NCBI RefSeq assembly: GCF_024267675.1
Contig: NZ_JALDYX010000004.1
Location: 1 to 64,000, forward strand
DNA: 64,000 bases
Direction of reading: 5' to 3'
Source of the DNA: Marinobacterium sedimentorum
GTDB lineage: Bacteria > Pseudomonadota > Gammaproteobacteria > Pseudomonadales > Balneatricaceae
The position numbers and the translations under genes were made by a program. A model generated the notes under the pieces. The model was not told the DNA's origin. It saw only the letters and a list, made by a program, of their open reading frames with translations, and did not search any database. Each line of letters begins with the position of its first letter. Position 1 is the stretch's first letter. Below are positions 30,178-38,958 of the stretch, piece after piece.

Positions 30178-30369
30178 ATGCCAGTAATACAGGTCAATAT
30201 GATGGAAGGGCGCACCCAGGAGCAGAAAGAAGCGCTGATTCACGAAATCACCGAAGCCTGTCACAGGGCGGTCGAGGCGCCCCGTGAGTCGGTGCGGGTA
30301 CTGATCCATGAGTACCCCAAAAAGAGTTATGGTATTGGCGGCCTGACGGGGGAAAAGCTCGGGCGCTAG
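30178..30369 (+). CDS. 4-oxalocrotonate tautomerase family protein
   Basis: A 63-residue protein whose Met removal would expose the catalytic Pro1. Arg11 and Arg39 of 4-oxalocrotonate tautomerase are conserved in register, and Tyr50 stands where the classic enzyme has Phe50. These enzymes isomerise 2-hydroxymuconate-type intermediates of catechol meta-cleavage. It is the last gene of the iac operon, with a GGAGCAGGAGG ribosome site and a terminator 24 bp beyond. It could act on a downstream ring-cleavage product, but no catechol dioxygenase is in this window. Confidence 0.9.
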   Translation: MPVIQVNMMEGRTQEQKEALIHEITEACHRAVEAPRESVRVLIHEYPKKSYGIGGLTGEKLGR

Positions 30370-30392
30370 TGCAGACTGCGGCCTGATAAGAC

Positions 30393-30415
30393 AGGGGGGC
30401 GTTTTCGCCCCCTTT
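30393..30415 (+). terminator. Terminator of the iac operon
   Basis: GGGGGCG, a TTTT loop and CGCCCCC followed by TTTGTG form a compact hairpin 24 bp after the tautomerase stop codon and before the convergent VWA gene. Confidence 0.75.
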
Positions 30416-30449
30416 GTGCGTCTGTGTCGGGTGTACAGCTCCCCTCGGT

Positions 30450-31625
30450 TCAGCGCGACAGCGCCTTGATGCCGCGCTCCAGGCCTTGCAGTGTCAGCGG
30501 GTACATCTGACCGCCGAACTGCTGGCGGATCATCTGGGTTGAGCGGGTATATTGCCAGCTGGATTCCTGCATCGGGTTGAGCCAGATGCATTTTTCCCAG
30601 GTGTCCAGCACCCGCTGCAGCCAGACCTGGCCGGCTTCCTCGTTCATGTGTTCGACGCTGCCAAAACGCTCGGCCAGTTCGTAGGGCGACATGGCCGCAT
30701 CGCCGACAAAGATCACCCGGTAGTCCCGGCCATAGGTGTGCAGCAGGTCGAGTGTGGGAAGGCGTTCCTGGAAGCGGCGGCGGTTGTCACGCCAGACGCC
30801 TTCGTACAGACAGTTGTGAAAGTAGAAAGATTCCAGGTGCTTGAACTCGCTGCGTGCGGCGGAAAACAGTTCCTCGCAGGTGCGTATAAAGGGGTCCATC
30901 GAGCCGCCCACATCCAGAAACAGCAGTACCTTGGCGGCATTGTGCCGTTCGGGCACCATTTTCAGATCCAGATAGCCTGCGTTGCGTGCGGTGCTGCGGA
31001 TGGTGTCATCGAGATCGAGCTGGTCGGCGGCGCCGGTACGGGCGAACTTGCGCAGTTTGCGCAGCGCCACCTTGATATTGCGGGTACCAAGTTCAAGGCT
31101 GTCGTCCAGATTGCGGAACTGGCGTTCTTCCCAGACCTTGACGGCGCGCTTGTGACGCCCGGGCCCGCCGATGCGAACTCCTTCCGGATTGTAACCGCCA
31201 TGGCCGAAGGGCGAGGTACCGCCGGTACCGACCCACTTGCTGCCGCCGGCATGGCGCGACTCCTGTTCTTCGAGGCGCTGGCGCAGGGTGTCGAGCAGTG
31301 TGTCCAGCCCGCCGAGCGCTTCGATCCGGGCCTTGTCTTCGTCGGACAGCTGGCGCAGAAAGTCGGCTTGCAGCCAGTGCTCGGGAATCAGCGCATCACG
31401 CAGGTCTTCGCCGCTGGGCAGGCCGCCGAAATAGGCGCCAAAGGCGCGGTCAAAGCGGTCGTAGTATTTTTCGTCCTTCACCAGGCAGGCGCGGGCCAGC
31501 AGGTAAAAGTGATCCACATCACAGCAGGCCAGGCGGGCATCCAGTGCGGCGAGCAGGTCGAGCAATTCGCGCAGGCTGACCGGCACCTGGGCCTGGCGCA
31601 GGCAGGTAAAAAAGTCGATCAGCAT
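30450..31625 (-). CDS. VWA domain-containing CoxE-like protein
   Basis: The 391-residue protein carries a C-terminal VWA domain with a MIDAS-like DVGGSMD motif near residue 229 and the later FVGDAAMSPYEL strand. The N-terminal half is helical and charged with a GTGGTSPFGHGGYNPEG loop. CoxE-like proteins partner MoxR ATPases to insert metals or remodel protein complexes. The start codon overlaps the MoxR stop (TGATG), showing translational coupling. The target here is not evident. Confidence 0.88.
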   Translation of the reverse strand: MLIDFFTCLRQAQVPVSLRELLDLLAALDARLACCDVDHFYLLARACLVKDEKYYDRFDRAFGAYFGGLPSGEDLRDALIPEHWLQADFLRQLSDEDKARIEALGGLDTLLDTLRQRLEEQESRHAGGSKWVGTGGTSPFGHGGYNPEGVRIGGPGRHKRAVKVWEERQFRNLDDSLELGTRNIKVALRKLRKFARTGAADQLDLDDTIRSTARNAGYLDLKMVPERHNAAKVLLFLDVGGSMDPFIRTCEELFSAARSEFKHLESFYFHNCLYEGVWRDNRRRFQERLPTLDLLHTYGRDYRVIFVGDAAMSPYELAERFGSVEHMNEEAGQVWLQRVLDTWEKCIWLNPMQESSWQYTRSTQMIRQQFGGQMYPLTLQGLERGIKALSR

Positions 31626-32470
31626 CAGCGTGAACCGCGACGCGCCATAAAGGCCAGGCGTTGCAGCATGTGCACGTCCTGCTCGTTTTTAAGCAGGGCG
31701 CCGTAGAGCGGGGGCATGGCGCTGGAAGGATCCTGCTCGGCCAGGATTTTGGCATCGATGCGGTCGGCCAGCAGCAGCTTGAGCCAGTCGATCAGTTCGG
31801 AGGTGGACGGTTTTTTCTTCAGGTTGGGTACTTCGCGCAGCGCAAAGAAGATTTCCAGGGCTTCCCTGACCAGGCGCTGTTCGATGTCGGGGTAGTGAAC
31901 GGCAACGATTTTTTGCAGGGTGTCGCGATCGGGAAAGGCGATGTAATGGAAAAAGCAGCGGCGCAAAAAGGCATCCGGCAGCTCCTTTTCATTGTTGCTG
32001 GTAATGATTACCACCGGGCGTTTTACTGCCTGAATACGCTGGCCGGTTTCGTAGACATCGAACTCCATCTTGTCGAGTTCGGTCAGCAGGTCATTGGGGA
32101 ACTCGATGTCGGCCTTGTCGATTTCATCGATCAGCAGCACGCATTTCTGCTCGGCCTCAAAGGCCTGCCAGAGCGTGCCCTTGCGAATGTAGTTGCCGAT
32201 ATCATGCACCCGTTCATCACCCAACTGGGAGTCTCGCAAACGGGATACGGCATCGTACTCGTAGAGTCCCTGCTGTGCCTTGGTGGTGGACTTGACGTGC
32301 CACCTCAGCAGCGGCATCCCCAGCGCGCTGGCGACTTCTTCGGCCAGCAGTGTCTTGCCGGTGCCGGGCTCCCCCTTGATCAGCAGCGGGCGCTGCAGCG
32401 TCACCGCCGCATTGACGGCCATCTGCAAATCCTGAGTGGCGACGTAGCGTTCGGTACCTTCGAATTTCAT
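31625..32470 (-). CDS. MoxR-family AAA+ ATPase
   Basis: The 281-residue AAA+ protein has Walker A GEPGTGKTLLAEE (about 37-49), Walker B LLIDEIDKAD (about 111-120), sensor 1 VVIITSNNEKELPDAFLRRC and a C-terminal lid. It is the chaperone partner of the VWA protein that overlaps its 3' end. No structural target gene for metal insertion lies alongside. The 338 bp upstream (32471-32808) hold no recognisable gene. Confidence 0.92.
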   Translation of the reverse strand: MKFEGTERYVATQDLQMAVNAAVTLQRPLLIKGEPGTGKTLLAEEVASALGMPLLRWHVKSTTKAQQGLYEYDAVSRLRDSQLGDERVHDIGNYIRKGTLWQAFEAEQKCVLLIDEIDKADIEFPNDLLTELDKMEFDVYETGQRIQAVKRPVVIITSNNEKELPDAFLRRCFFHYIAFPDRDTLQKIVAVHYPDIEQRLVREALEIFFALREVPNLKKKPSTSELIDWLKLLLADRIDAKILAEQDPSSAMPPLYGALLKNEQDVHMLQRLAFMARRGSR

Positions 32471-32808
32471 TCTGCTTCCTCAGCGGGGCTCGGGCTCAAG
32501 ACTCCCGAGTCTAGCAAAGGCATCTTGCTGGCCGGAATAGCGATAGAGGCCAAGTGCTTGACTCAAACGGCCATTTCGTCGGACTTATCCCGGATAGGAT
32601 TCCTGTCCCTGTGTTGTAAACCAAGCTGCGCTCTGTGAGCGTTGCTCGTCTGGCTCTGCCTGTTGCGTTCTTCGTTCAGGGTTCAAGGGGCGAGAATGAA
32701 CGGCCTCCGTCCAATATCTGTCAGTATGCCGCCGCCGGTCAGGAAGCCTGCTGACGCTCATGCCGGTAGAGCCAGCAACAACAGAGAATCGCCGCCACCA
32801 TCGCCAGG

Positions 32809-33654
32809 TTATTGTGCGTCGCTACTGCCTGGGTCTTTGGCAACCCAGAACCCTGAAAGCTGCAGCACCTTTTGCAAGCGCAGGGCTTCCGATTCGGCGG
32901 CTTTGCGGTCTGGCAGGCCGGTGATGCGCACTCGATAGATTTTTTTGCCTTTCAGGTTAACGGGCTCAGTGGTCGCTATCTGGCCCAGTGACACTAATTT
33001 GCTTTGCATTTGTTGCGCGGATTTCTGCTGGGAGAATGAGGCAATATTGATAAGCCACTTGTCCTGCACCGCCTGCGCGGGGGCCGCTATCTGTTTGCTG
33101 GTGGCAACCACAGGTGTTTCCGTCTGCGCCGCTTCTACTTTCGCATCTAGCACCTTGGTCTCTGTCTTGCTCTCTGTCTGGGGTGTTGGACCTGTCTCAC
33201 TGACGCCAGTGTCTGCATGTAGCGAGGCTGCGTCGGGCTCTTTGCCTGCGTCGGACTGCGCCCTGAGTTCATCCAGTGCGGTTTGCAGCGCGTCAAGTCG
33301 GTCATTTATCCCGTTGATGGCCGCTATCTGGTTGCTGTTGTCGGCGGGAGCAGGCGGTGTCGAGGCAAGGGCAATCTTTGCGCCAAGGCGGGATTCCAGA
33401 TCGTTGACGCGTGAGTCTGTCAGTAGAAAAAGCCCGACGACGGCGATGACGAAAGTGATCAAGACCGCAGACAGGGTGTACTGATAGCGAGCTACCGCCG
33501 TTGCGGATCCAGCGGGTGCGGCCCTTTGCGCATTTGGCCTGCGGCTGCTCTCTGTTGTGGGAATGAGCGGCTCGCGATCCGGAGTCTGACCGACTCGTTT
33601 TCCGAGATGGTCGTTCCCTGTCTCGGAAGGCGGTTCAAACTCATCAGCCTGCAT
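32809..33654 (-). CDS. SPOR-domain membrane protein
   Basis: The 281-residue protein has a cytoplasmic N-terminus, one membrane helix near residues 59-80 (YTLSAVLITFVIAVVGLFLL), a coiled-coil-like stretch (RVNDLESRLGAKIAL; INDRLDALQTALDEL), a Ser/Thr/Glu-rich linker and a C-terminal SPOR domain (about 196-275, WLINIASFSQQKSAQQMQSK, ending LQLSGFWVAKD). SPOR domains bind peptidoglycan stripped of stem peptides, usually at the division site. It is monocistronic, with AT-rich DNA upstream. Confidence 0.88.
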   Translation of the reverse strand: MQADEFEPPSETGNDHLGKRVGQTPDREPLIPTTESSRRPNAQRAAPAGSATAVARYQYTLSAVLITFVIAVVGLFLLTDSRVNDLESRLGAKIALASTPPAPADNSNQIAAINGINDRLDALQTALDELRAQSDAGKEPDAASLHADTGVSETGPTPQTESKTETKVLDAKVEAAQTETPVVATSKQIAAPAQAVQDKWLINIASFSQQKSAQQMQSKLVSLGQIATTEPVNLKGKKIYRVRITGLPDRKAAESEALRLQKVLQLSGFWVAKDPGSSDAQ

Positions 33655-33866
33655 GGTATTTATTCCCTTTATCTTTCATGGCGGTGTCTCTCTTGTTTGT
33701 CAGTAACAATATAGACGAGCGGTCTGTTCCAGCATGGTTCAGCGCAGCCCCCGGAAGCGTTCAAAAATCATTCTTCGATTCTGAGTCCGAGGCAGGACGA
33801 TGCCAAGCACCATTTGCCTCAGCTTGAGCGTCCCGTTGATGGCTTCATTGGGCGCTGAGCCAGCCA

Positions 33867-34457
33867 CTATTCATCCGACCTGTCCCACAGGTTGATGACC
33901 TCGCCGTTGGAATAGCCGGAGATAAAGTGCTGCTGGGCATTGCTGCCGGGGTCGTAGAGATTGCGGCGCTGGGCACCTATATTGCCGCCATAGACGTGGA
34001 TGCTGACGGAGGGAGCGTCACTCAGCCCGTTGGACACCCGGTGAATATCGCCGATGCGCGGTGATACCAGGTCGATGCTGCCGGGGTGCAGCTCGTGGCT
34101 GCCAAGCGCCAGCAACTTGCCGCTCTGCGGGTCGGGTGCGAACTCCTCGCAGCGCTCCAGGCCGCGCAGCACACCGACCATGCCCCAGACCTGGTGATCG
34201 TGTATGGGCGTGCACTGACCTGGGCCCCAGACAAAGCTGACCACCGAAAAACGTTCCAGCGGATCGCAGTGCAGCAGGTACTGTTGATACTCGGTGAGCC
34301 CTGGCTGGCTGTAGGCATCCGGCAGCCAGTCGTCGTGGCGGATCAGGTCTGCGAGCAGCACCTCGCCGGCATCCAGCAGCTTTGCTTCATCGTCCGATTC
34401 GTTTACCAGCACAGTGAAGGCCTGAACAAAATCACGCAGACGGGCGGTGTTATGCAT
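33867..34457 (-). CDS. Thiol dioxygenase (cysteine / 3-mercaptopropionate dioxygenase family)
   Basis: The cupin protein of 196 residues has the iron-binding TPIHDHQVWGMVGVLRG (two histidines) and a third histidine in SIHVYGGNIG. These enzymes oxidise thiols such as cysteine or 3-mercaptopropionate to sulfinates. The bacterial type with VWGPGQCTPIHDHQVWG is close to 3-mercaptopropionate dioxygenases, so substrate is uncertain. The start at 34457 has a strong GAGGAGA site; an upstream frame to 34511 lacks one. It is divergent to the ABC ATPase gene. Confidence 0.85.
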   Translation of the reverse strand: MHNTARLRDFVQAFTVLVNESDDEAKLLDAGEVLLADLIRHDDWLPDAYSQPGLTEYQQYLLHCDPLERFSVVSFVWGPGQCTPIHDHQVWGMVGVLRGLERCEEFAPDPQSGKLLALGSHELHPGSIDLVSPRIGDIHRVSNGLSDAPSVSIHVYGGNIGAQRRNLYDPGSNAQQHFISGYSNGEVINLWDRSDE

Positions 34458-34660
34458 GGCGGTCTCCTCAACACTAGGCTTGTACTTAAAGCCTACCAGA
34501 AGCTGGCGCATTTAGGCGTTTTGCTGTGCAACCGCTGCCAAACAGACTGTTCAGGGGCGTTGTTGTTAACCAGGCGGGTGCAGCTTGACCCTGTGCGCGC
34601 AGCACCGGCATGACGGGTGCCGGGCTCTATACTGAGTGCGATGACGGGATGCGGATGGCG

Positions 34661-35323
34661 ATGACTGAACGGGTGATACAGGCGGATGGAATCTGCAAGC
34701 ATTATGGCCGCGGGGAGACCCGGGTCGAGGTGCTGCGTGATCTGTCGTTTGAACTTGCCGCGGGTGAGTCCGTGGCCATTATGGGGCCCTCGGGCTGTGG
34801 CAAGTCGACCCTGCTGAACCTGCTGAATGGTCTGATGCGCCCCGATCAGGGCTCGCTGAAGGTGTTCGGCCAACCGTACCAGGAACTGGGCGACAACGGC
34901 TGGGCGCGCTGGCGTCGCCATCGCATTGCCACCCTGTTCCAGGATGGTAATCTGATACCAACCCTTAATGTTTCCCGCAATATTGTCTTTCGGGCCGGTC
35001 TGGCGGGGCTCAAGGTCGAGCCGCTTGAGCTGCTGCTGGCGCTGGGTATTGGCGATGTGGCGCAACGTTTCCCCGACCAGCTGTCCGGCGGTCAGCGCCA
35101 GCGTGCAGCCCTTGCCTGTGCCTTTGCCATGCAGCCTGAACTGATTCTGGCGGATGAGCCCACCGGCAGTCTGGATGAAACCAGTGCCGGGCGGGTAATG
35201 CCGCTGTTCTTCAAGGCCATGCACGAACGCGGCCTGACGGCCCTGATCGTGACCCACAACCCGGTACTGGCGCAGTGCTGTGATCGGGTGCTGCACCTCA
35301 GCAACGGTGCCCTGCGCCCATGA
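34661..35323 (+). CDS. ABC transporter ATPase (LolD/AttE-like)
   Basis: The 220-residue nucleotide-binding subunit has Walker A GPSGCGKST, signature LSGGQRQRAA and Walker B LILADEP. It belongs to the MacB/LolD class that powers FtsX-like permeases. The start is uncertain: in-frame ATGs at 34610, 34649, 34655 and 34661 exist, and the last gives the usual family N-terminus MTERVIQADGICKHYG. The stop overlaps the permease start by 4 bp. Confidence 0.9.
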   Translation: MTERVIQADGICKHYGRGETRVEVLRDLSFELAAGESVAIMGPSGCGKSTLLNLLNGLMRPDQGSLKVFGQPYQELGDNGWARWRRHRIATLFQDGNLIPTLNVSRNIVFRAGLAGLKVEPLELLLALGIGDVAQRFPDQLSGGQRQRAALACAFAMQPELILADEPTGSLDETSAGRVMPLFFKAMHERGLTALIVTHNPVLAQCCDRVLHLSNGALRP

Positions 35324-37788
35324 CCCCGGCAGTCTATCTGGCGCAGGCGTACCTGAGCCATTACCGTCGCCACCCGGGGCAGCTGGCTGGCCTGCTGCTG
35401 ATTCTCGCCTGTGCCGCCATGCTCTGGAGCGGCGTGCAATCACTGACCAGTCGGGGCGCCGACTCCATTAAAGCCTCAGTGCAGGCTCAGGCGCCGCAAT
35501 TGTCGCTGCAGCGGCTCGACAAGCGCCCGCTGGGGGTGGACGACTTCGCGCTGCTGCGCCGTGCGGGTCTGTGCGTTACACCGCGCCTCAATCTGCAGCT
35601 TGAACTTAATCAGGCCGCTAACCCAGGCAACAGCAACCCGCAGAGCGCGGTATCTTCAGCCCGCAGGGCGAGGCTGCGCCTGCTGGGCGTCGATCCTCTT
35701 ACGGCGGACTGCCTGCCTTCGCTCCCCTGGATGTCGGCTGTGCTCAATGCAGCAACGCCGGAGCTGATGGCCGGGCAGGAGACAGCACAAGGAATGTCGT
35801 CACCGGGAGCACTCTGGGGTTCGTCTGCCGCATTGCTGCTGTGGAAAAGCAGTGTGCAAGCAGCGGCCCTTGACTATGCGCTGCACCAGAAGCCCGGTCT
35901 GCCGGCCGATCTGCTGCTTGGCGATATCGCCACCATAGCGGCTATTGCCTGGCAGATCGGCCGCGAGACCCGGCTTGAGCTGCTGATGCCGGCGCCGCTG
36001 GCCGGGAAGCTGCCGCAAGGCTACGAGGCGCTGCTGCAGGACTACGGGGTTTCGTCGGCGCCGCTGGCGAACAGCTTTCTGCTCAGTCTGGAGGCGCTTG
36101 GCTGGCTGGCCTTGCTGGTGGCGGCGCTGCTGGTACGGGCGGTCTATCTGTTTTCGATGGAACAGCGCCGGCGCAGCCTGGACATTCTCTATCGCCAGGG
36201 CGTTGAGCTGTGGCGCCTGCGACTCTATCTGCTGCTGGAAATGCTGTTGCTGTGCGTGCTCGGCGGGGCTCTGGGCGTATGGCTTGGACAGGTGCTGGCG
36301 GGCCTCTTGGCCGATGGTTTTAAGGGCACCCTGGCCGGGCTGTTCAGTGTGGAGGGCCTGGGTGCGGGCCTGTCGGCGGGGGCACTCTGGCTGCGGGCCG
36401 CCTTTATCCTGCTGGTGCTGCTGGTCTGGGCCTGCAGCGATATCTTGCTGCTGCGCTTCGGCAGGCCCTCGGGCGAGGACAGCCGCGGTGAGGGACTCTG
36501 GGGCTGGCTCGCCGCTGTGATGCTGATGCAGGCGGGCGTTCTGGGGCTGGCGCTGGATACGCCGCTGTGGCTGATTTTTGCCGCCACCGGTGCCTGCCTG
36601 CTGGGCGCCGGGCTGTTGCTGCCGCGCATGCTGTCGCTACTGCTGGCAGGGCTGCAGGCACTGTTGCAGCAAAGGCCTGGCGCAGTGCTGCTGGAGTGGT
36701 CCTGCTCGGAGATGCAGGCGCTGTGCCGCCTGCTGCGCCTGCCATTGCTGGCGCTGGCGTTTGCCATTGCCTCGGCCATTGGCATCCAGGCCATGGTGAC
36801 GGGATTTGAAAGCACCTTCGCGCGCTGGCTCGATCAGCGCCTGCAGGGGCAGCTCTATCTGGATCCCGGGCAACCGGTGGCGTTGCAGGACTGGGTTGCG
36901 CAGCTGCAGACGCTGCCCCGGGTGGTGGCAGTGCTGCCCCAAGTGCGGGGACGGGCGCTGGTGGAGCAACAGGCGGTGGATGTGCTGGGGGTGGATCCTG
37001 GCTCCAGGCTGGTGTCGGGCTGGGATTTTCTTGAATCGGCGCCGCAGCCCTGGCAGGCGCTGCTGGGGCAGGGTCTGATGGTCAATGAGCAGCTGGCGCG
37101 GCGTCAGCACCTCAAGCTCGGCGACTGGATGAAGGTGCGAATGGGTTCCATGGAAAAGCTGTACCAGGTGGCGGCCATCTATGCCGACTACGGCAGGCCG
37201 GATGGCGAAATTCTGCTGTGGTCACGCCATTTACCCGCGGCTCTGCCCGGGCGTTACACCACCTTTGTGCTGGGGCTGGCGCCCGGGTCCGCGCCGGATT
37301 GGCAGCGTTGGACGCAACAGTATCCCTGGCTTGGTGGCAGCCGACTGCGCGATCAGGCCTCGCTCAAGGCGGGGGCCCGGGCGGTGTTCGGCCGTACCTT
37401 CGATATTACCGGCGCGCTGAGCGGGCTGACGCTCATACTGTCCGGGGTTGCGCTGATGCTGATGGCGCTGACGCTGTTTCATTTGCGTCAGCGCCTGTAT
37501 AGCTGGATCTATGTCTGTGGTTTGACCCGAGGCCAGTTGCGCTGGCGCCTGTGCGCCCATGCCATGCTGCTCACCACCGTGCTGGGGGTGCTGGCGACGC
37601 CGCTGGGCATTTTCCTGTCCTGGGTGCTGGTGGCCCGGGTCAATCCGGTGGCCTTTGGCTGGGCGCTGCCCTTTAACCTCTACCCGGCATACTGGCTGCA
37701 GGTGTGGCTGGCCTGTCTGCTGGTGGGGGTTTTAACCGGTTTGCTGATGGCCAGCCCGGTGCGCCTCGAGACGTTGAAAAATGAATAG
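35320..37788 (+). CDS. FtsX-like ABC permease, double-module (AttF/AttG-like)
   Basis: The 822-residue protein has an N-terminal helix (about 20-38), a periplasmic domain, a central set of helices (about 255-450), a second periplasmic domain (about 500-690, with DWVAQLQTLPRVVAVLPQVRG) and a C-terminal set of three helices (about 705-815). This is two FtsX-type modules in one chain. Such transporters use mechanical force on periplasmic or lipoprotein partners instead of classical transport. Overlapping genes up- and downstream (ATGA at 35320; 8 bp at 37781) show tight coupling with the ATPase and lipocalin-like lipoprotein. Confidence 0.88.
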   Translation: MTPAVYLAQAYLSHYRRHPGQLAGLLLILACAAMLWSGVQSLTSRGADSIKASVQAQAPQLSLQRLDKRPLGVDDFALLRRAGLCVTPRLNLQLELNQAANPGNSNPQSAVSSARRARLRLLGVDPLTADCLPSLPWMSAVLNAATPELMAGQETAQGMSSPGALWGSSAALLLWKSSVQAAALDYALHQKPGLPADLLLGDIATIAAIAWQIGRETRLELLMPAPLAGKLPQGYEALLQDYGVSSAPLANSFLLSLEALGWLALLVAALLVRAVYLFSMEQRRRSLDILYRQGVELWRLRLYLLLEMLLLCVLGGALGVWLGQVLAGLLADGFKGTLAGLFSVEGLGAGLSAGALWLRAAFILLVLLVWACSDILLLRFGRPSGEDSRGEGLWGWLAAVMLMQAGVLGLALDTPLWLIFAATGACLLGAGLLLPRMLSLLLAGLQALLQQRPGAVLLEWSCSEMQALCRLLRLPLLALAFAIASAIGIQAMVTGFESTFARWLDQRLQGQLYLDPGQPVALQDWVAQLQTLPRVVAVLPQVRGRALVEQQAVDVLGVDPGSRLVSGWDFLESAPQPWQALLGQGLMVNEQLARRQHLKLGDWMKVRMGSMEKLYQVAAIYADYGRPDGEILLWSRHLPAALPGRYTTFVLGLAPGSAPDWQRWTQQYPWLGGSRLRDQASLKAGARAVFGRTFDITGALSGLTLILSGVALMLMALTLFHLRQRLYSWIYVCGLTRGQLRWRLCAHAMLLTTVLGVLATPLGIFLSWVLVARVNPVAFGWALPFNLYPAYWLQVWLACLLVGVLTGLLMASPVRLETLKNE

Positions 37789-38875
37789 GCGACGGCTGCG
37801 CGGGGGCCTGACGGTGCTGGTGCTGGTGCTGGCTCTGGTGGCGGGCGGCTGCAAGCCGCGACAGGCGCCGGACAGCCGCCTTGCCGCCTGGATCGGATCG
37901 GACATTGCCCCGGGGTTCAGCGAGGCGGGACCGCAGGTGCCAGTCAGCCTGCCACAGGACCTGGGCAGCCATCCGGACTATCGGCTGGAATGGTGGTATC
38001 TGACCGCCAATCTGCAGGGTCCCGGCGGCGAGCTTTTCGGCCTGCAGTGGACCCTGTTTCGCCTGGGCCTGCGTCCCGGGAAAAACCCGGGCGATGCCAC
38101 CGGCTGGAAGCAGGACGAACTCTGGTTGGCCCATGCTGCACTGAGCCGGCCCGGTGCGCACCGTTTTGCGGCCAAGGCCGCCCGCGGCGGCACCGGCCAG
38201 GCCGGCGTCAGCGCACAACCTTTTGCGGCCTGGATCGATGACTGGCAGCTGGTGGCCGGCACAGACGATAGCTTGGCGCTGCAGGTACAGGCCGATGGCT
38301 TTGGCTATCGCCTGCAGCTGAAGCCGACGCAACCTGCGGTCCTGCATGGGGAGCGGGGCTTTAATGCCAAGTCGGCCGCGGGCGGCGGTTCCATGTACTT
38401 CAGCTATCCGGCCCTGGCCATCCAGGGCGAGGTGGAACAGGATGGCCAGCGCTTTGCCGTGACCGGCCAGGGCTGGTTTGATCGCGAATGGACCAGTCAG
38501 CTGCTGCAGCCGGATCAGCAGGGCTGGGACTGGCTGGCGCTGCATCTGGACGATGGCCGCCACCTGATGCTGTATCGCATCCGGGGTCGCGATCCCTTTT
38601 ACACCGCCACGCTGGTGCAGGCCGATGGCCGCGGGCAAGCGCTGAAAGCGGCGGAATTCAGCCTGGTGCCGCTGGAAGAACGCGACAGTCACCGGGGCAG
38701 GGTGCCGGTACGCTGGCAGGTGAGGGTGCCCGCCCAGGGCATCGACCTGGAGGTCCGCTCCTGGCCCGGCGAATACTGGAATCCGGGCCGGCTGAGTTAC
38801 TGGGAAGGGCCGGTGGACGTGAGCGGCAGTCATGGTGGTGAAGGCTACCTGGAAATGACCGGCTACGGCGACTGA
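37781..38875 (+). CDS. Lipocalin-like (AttH/CrtC-type) lipoprotein
   Basis: The 364-residue protein begins with a lipoprotein signal peptide whose lipobox VAGGC gives a lipidated Cys24. The body has the AttH/carotenoid-hydratase-like double lipocalin fold, with LEWWYLTANLQG (about 68-79), FGLQWTLFRLGL, GWFDREWTSQLL and DGRHLMLYRIRG. Together with the ATPase and permease it forms an AttEFGH-like unit. The ligand is unknown; lipid-like molecules are plausible from the fold. Its start overlaps the permease by 8 bp. Confidence 0.88.
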   Translation: MNRRRLRGGLTVLVLVLALVAGGCKPRQAPDSRLAAWIGSDIAPGFSEAGPQVPVSLPQDLGSHPDYRLEWWYLTANLQGPGGELFGLQWTLFRLGLRPGKNPGDATGWKQDELWLAHAALSRPGAHRFAAKAARGGTGQAGVSAQPFAAWIDDWQLVAGTDDSLALQVQADGFGYRLQLKPTQPAVLHGERGFNAKSAAGGGSMYFSYPALAIQGEVEQDGQRFAVTGQGWFDREWTSQLLQPDQQGWDWLALHLDDGRHLMLYRIRGRDPFYTATLVQADGRGQALKAAEFSLVPLEERDSHRGRVPVRWQVRVPAQGIDLEVRSWPGEYWNPGRLSYWEGPVDVSGSHGGEGYLEMTGYGD

Positions 38876-38958
38876 GGCTGCGCCCTGTGCGGCTTCGGGT
38901 TATGCTGACGAGCTTTGCGTTATCGACTGTCAATCCTGCCCCGAGACCGGTTTTTCCC

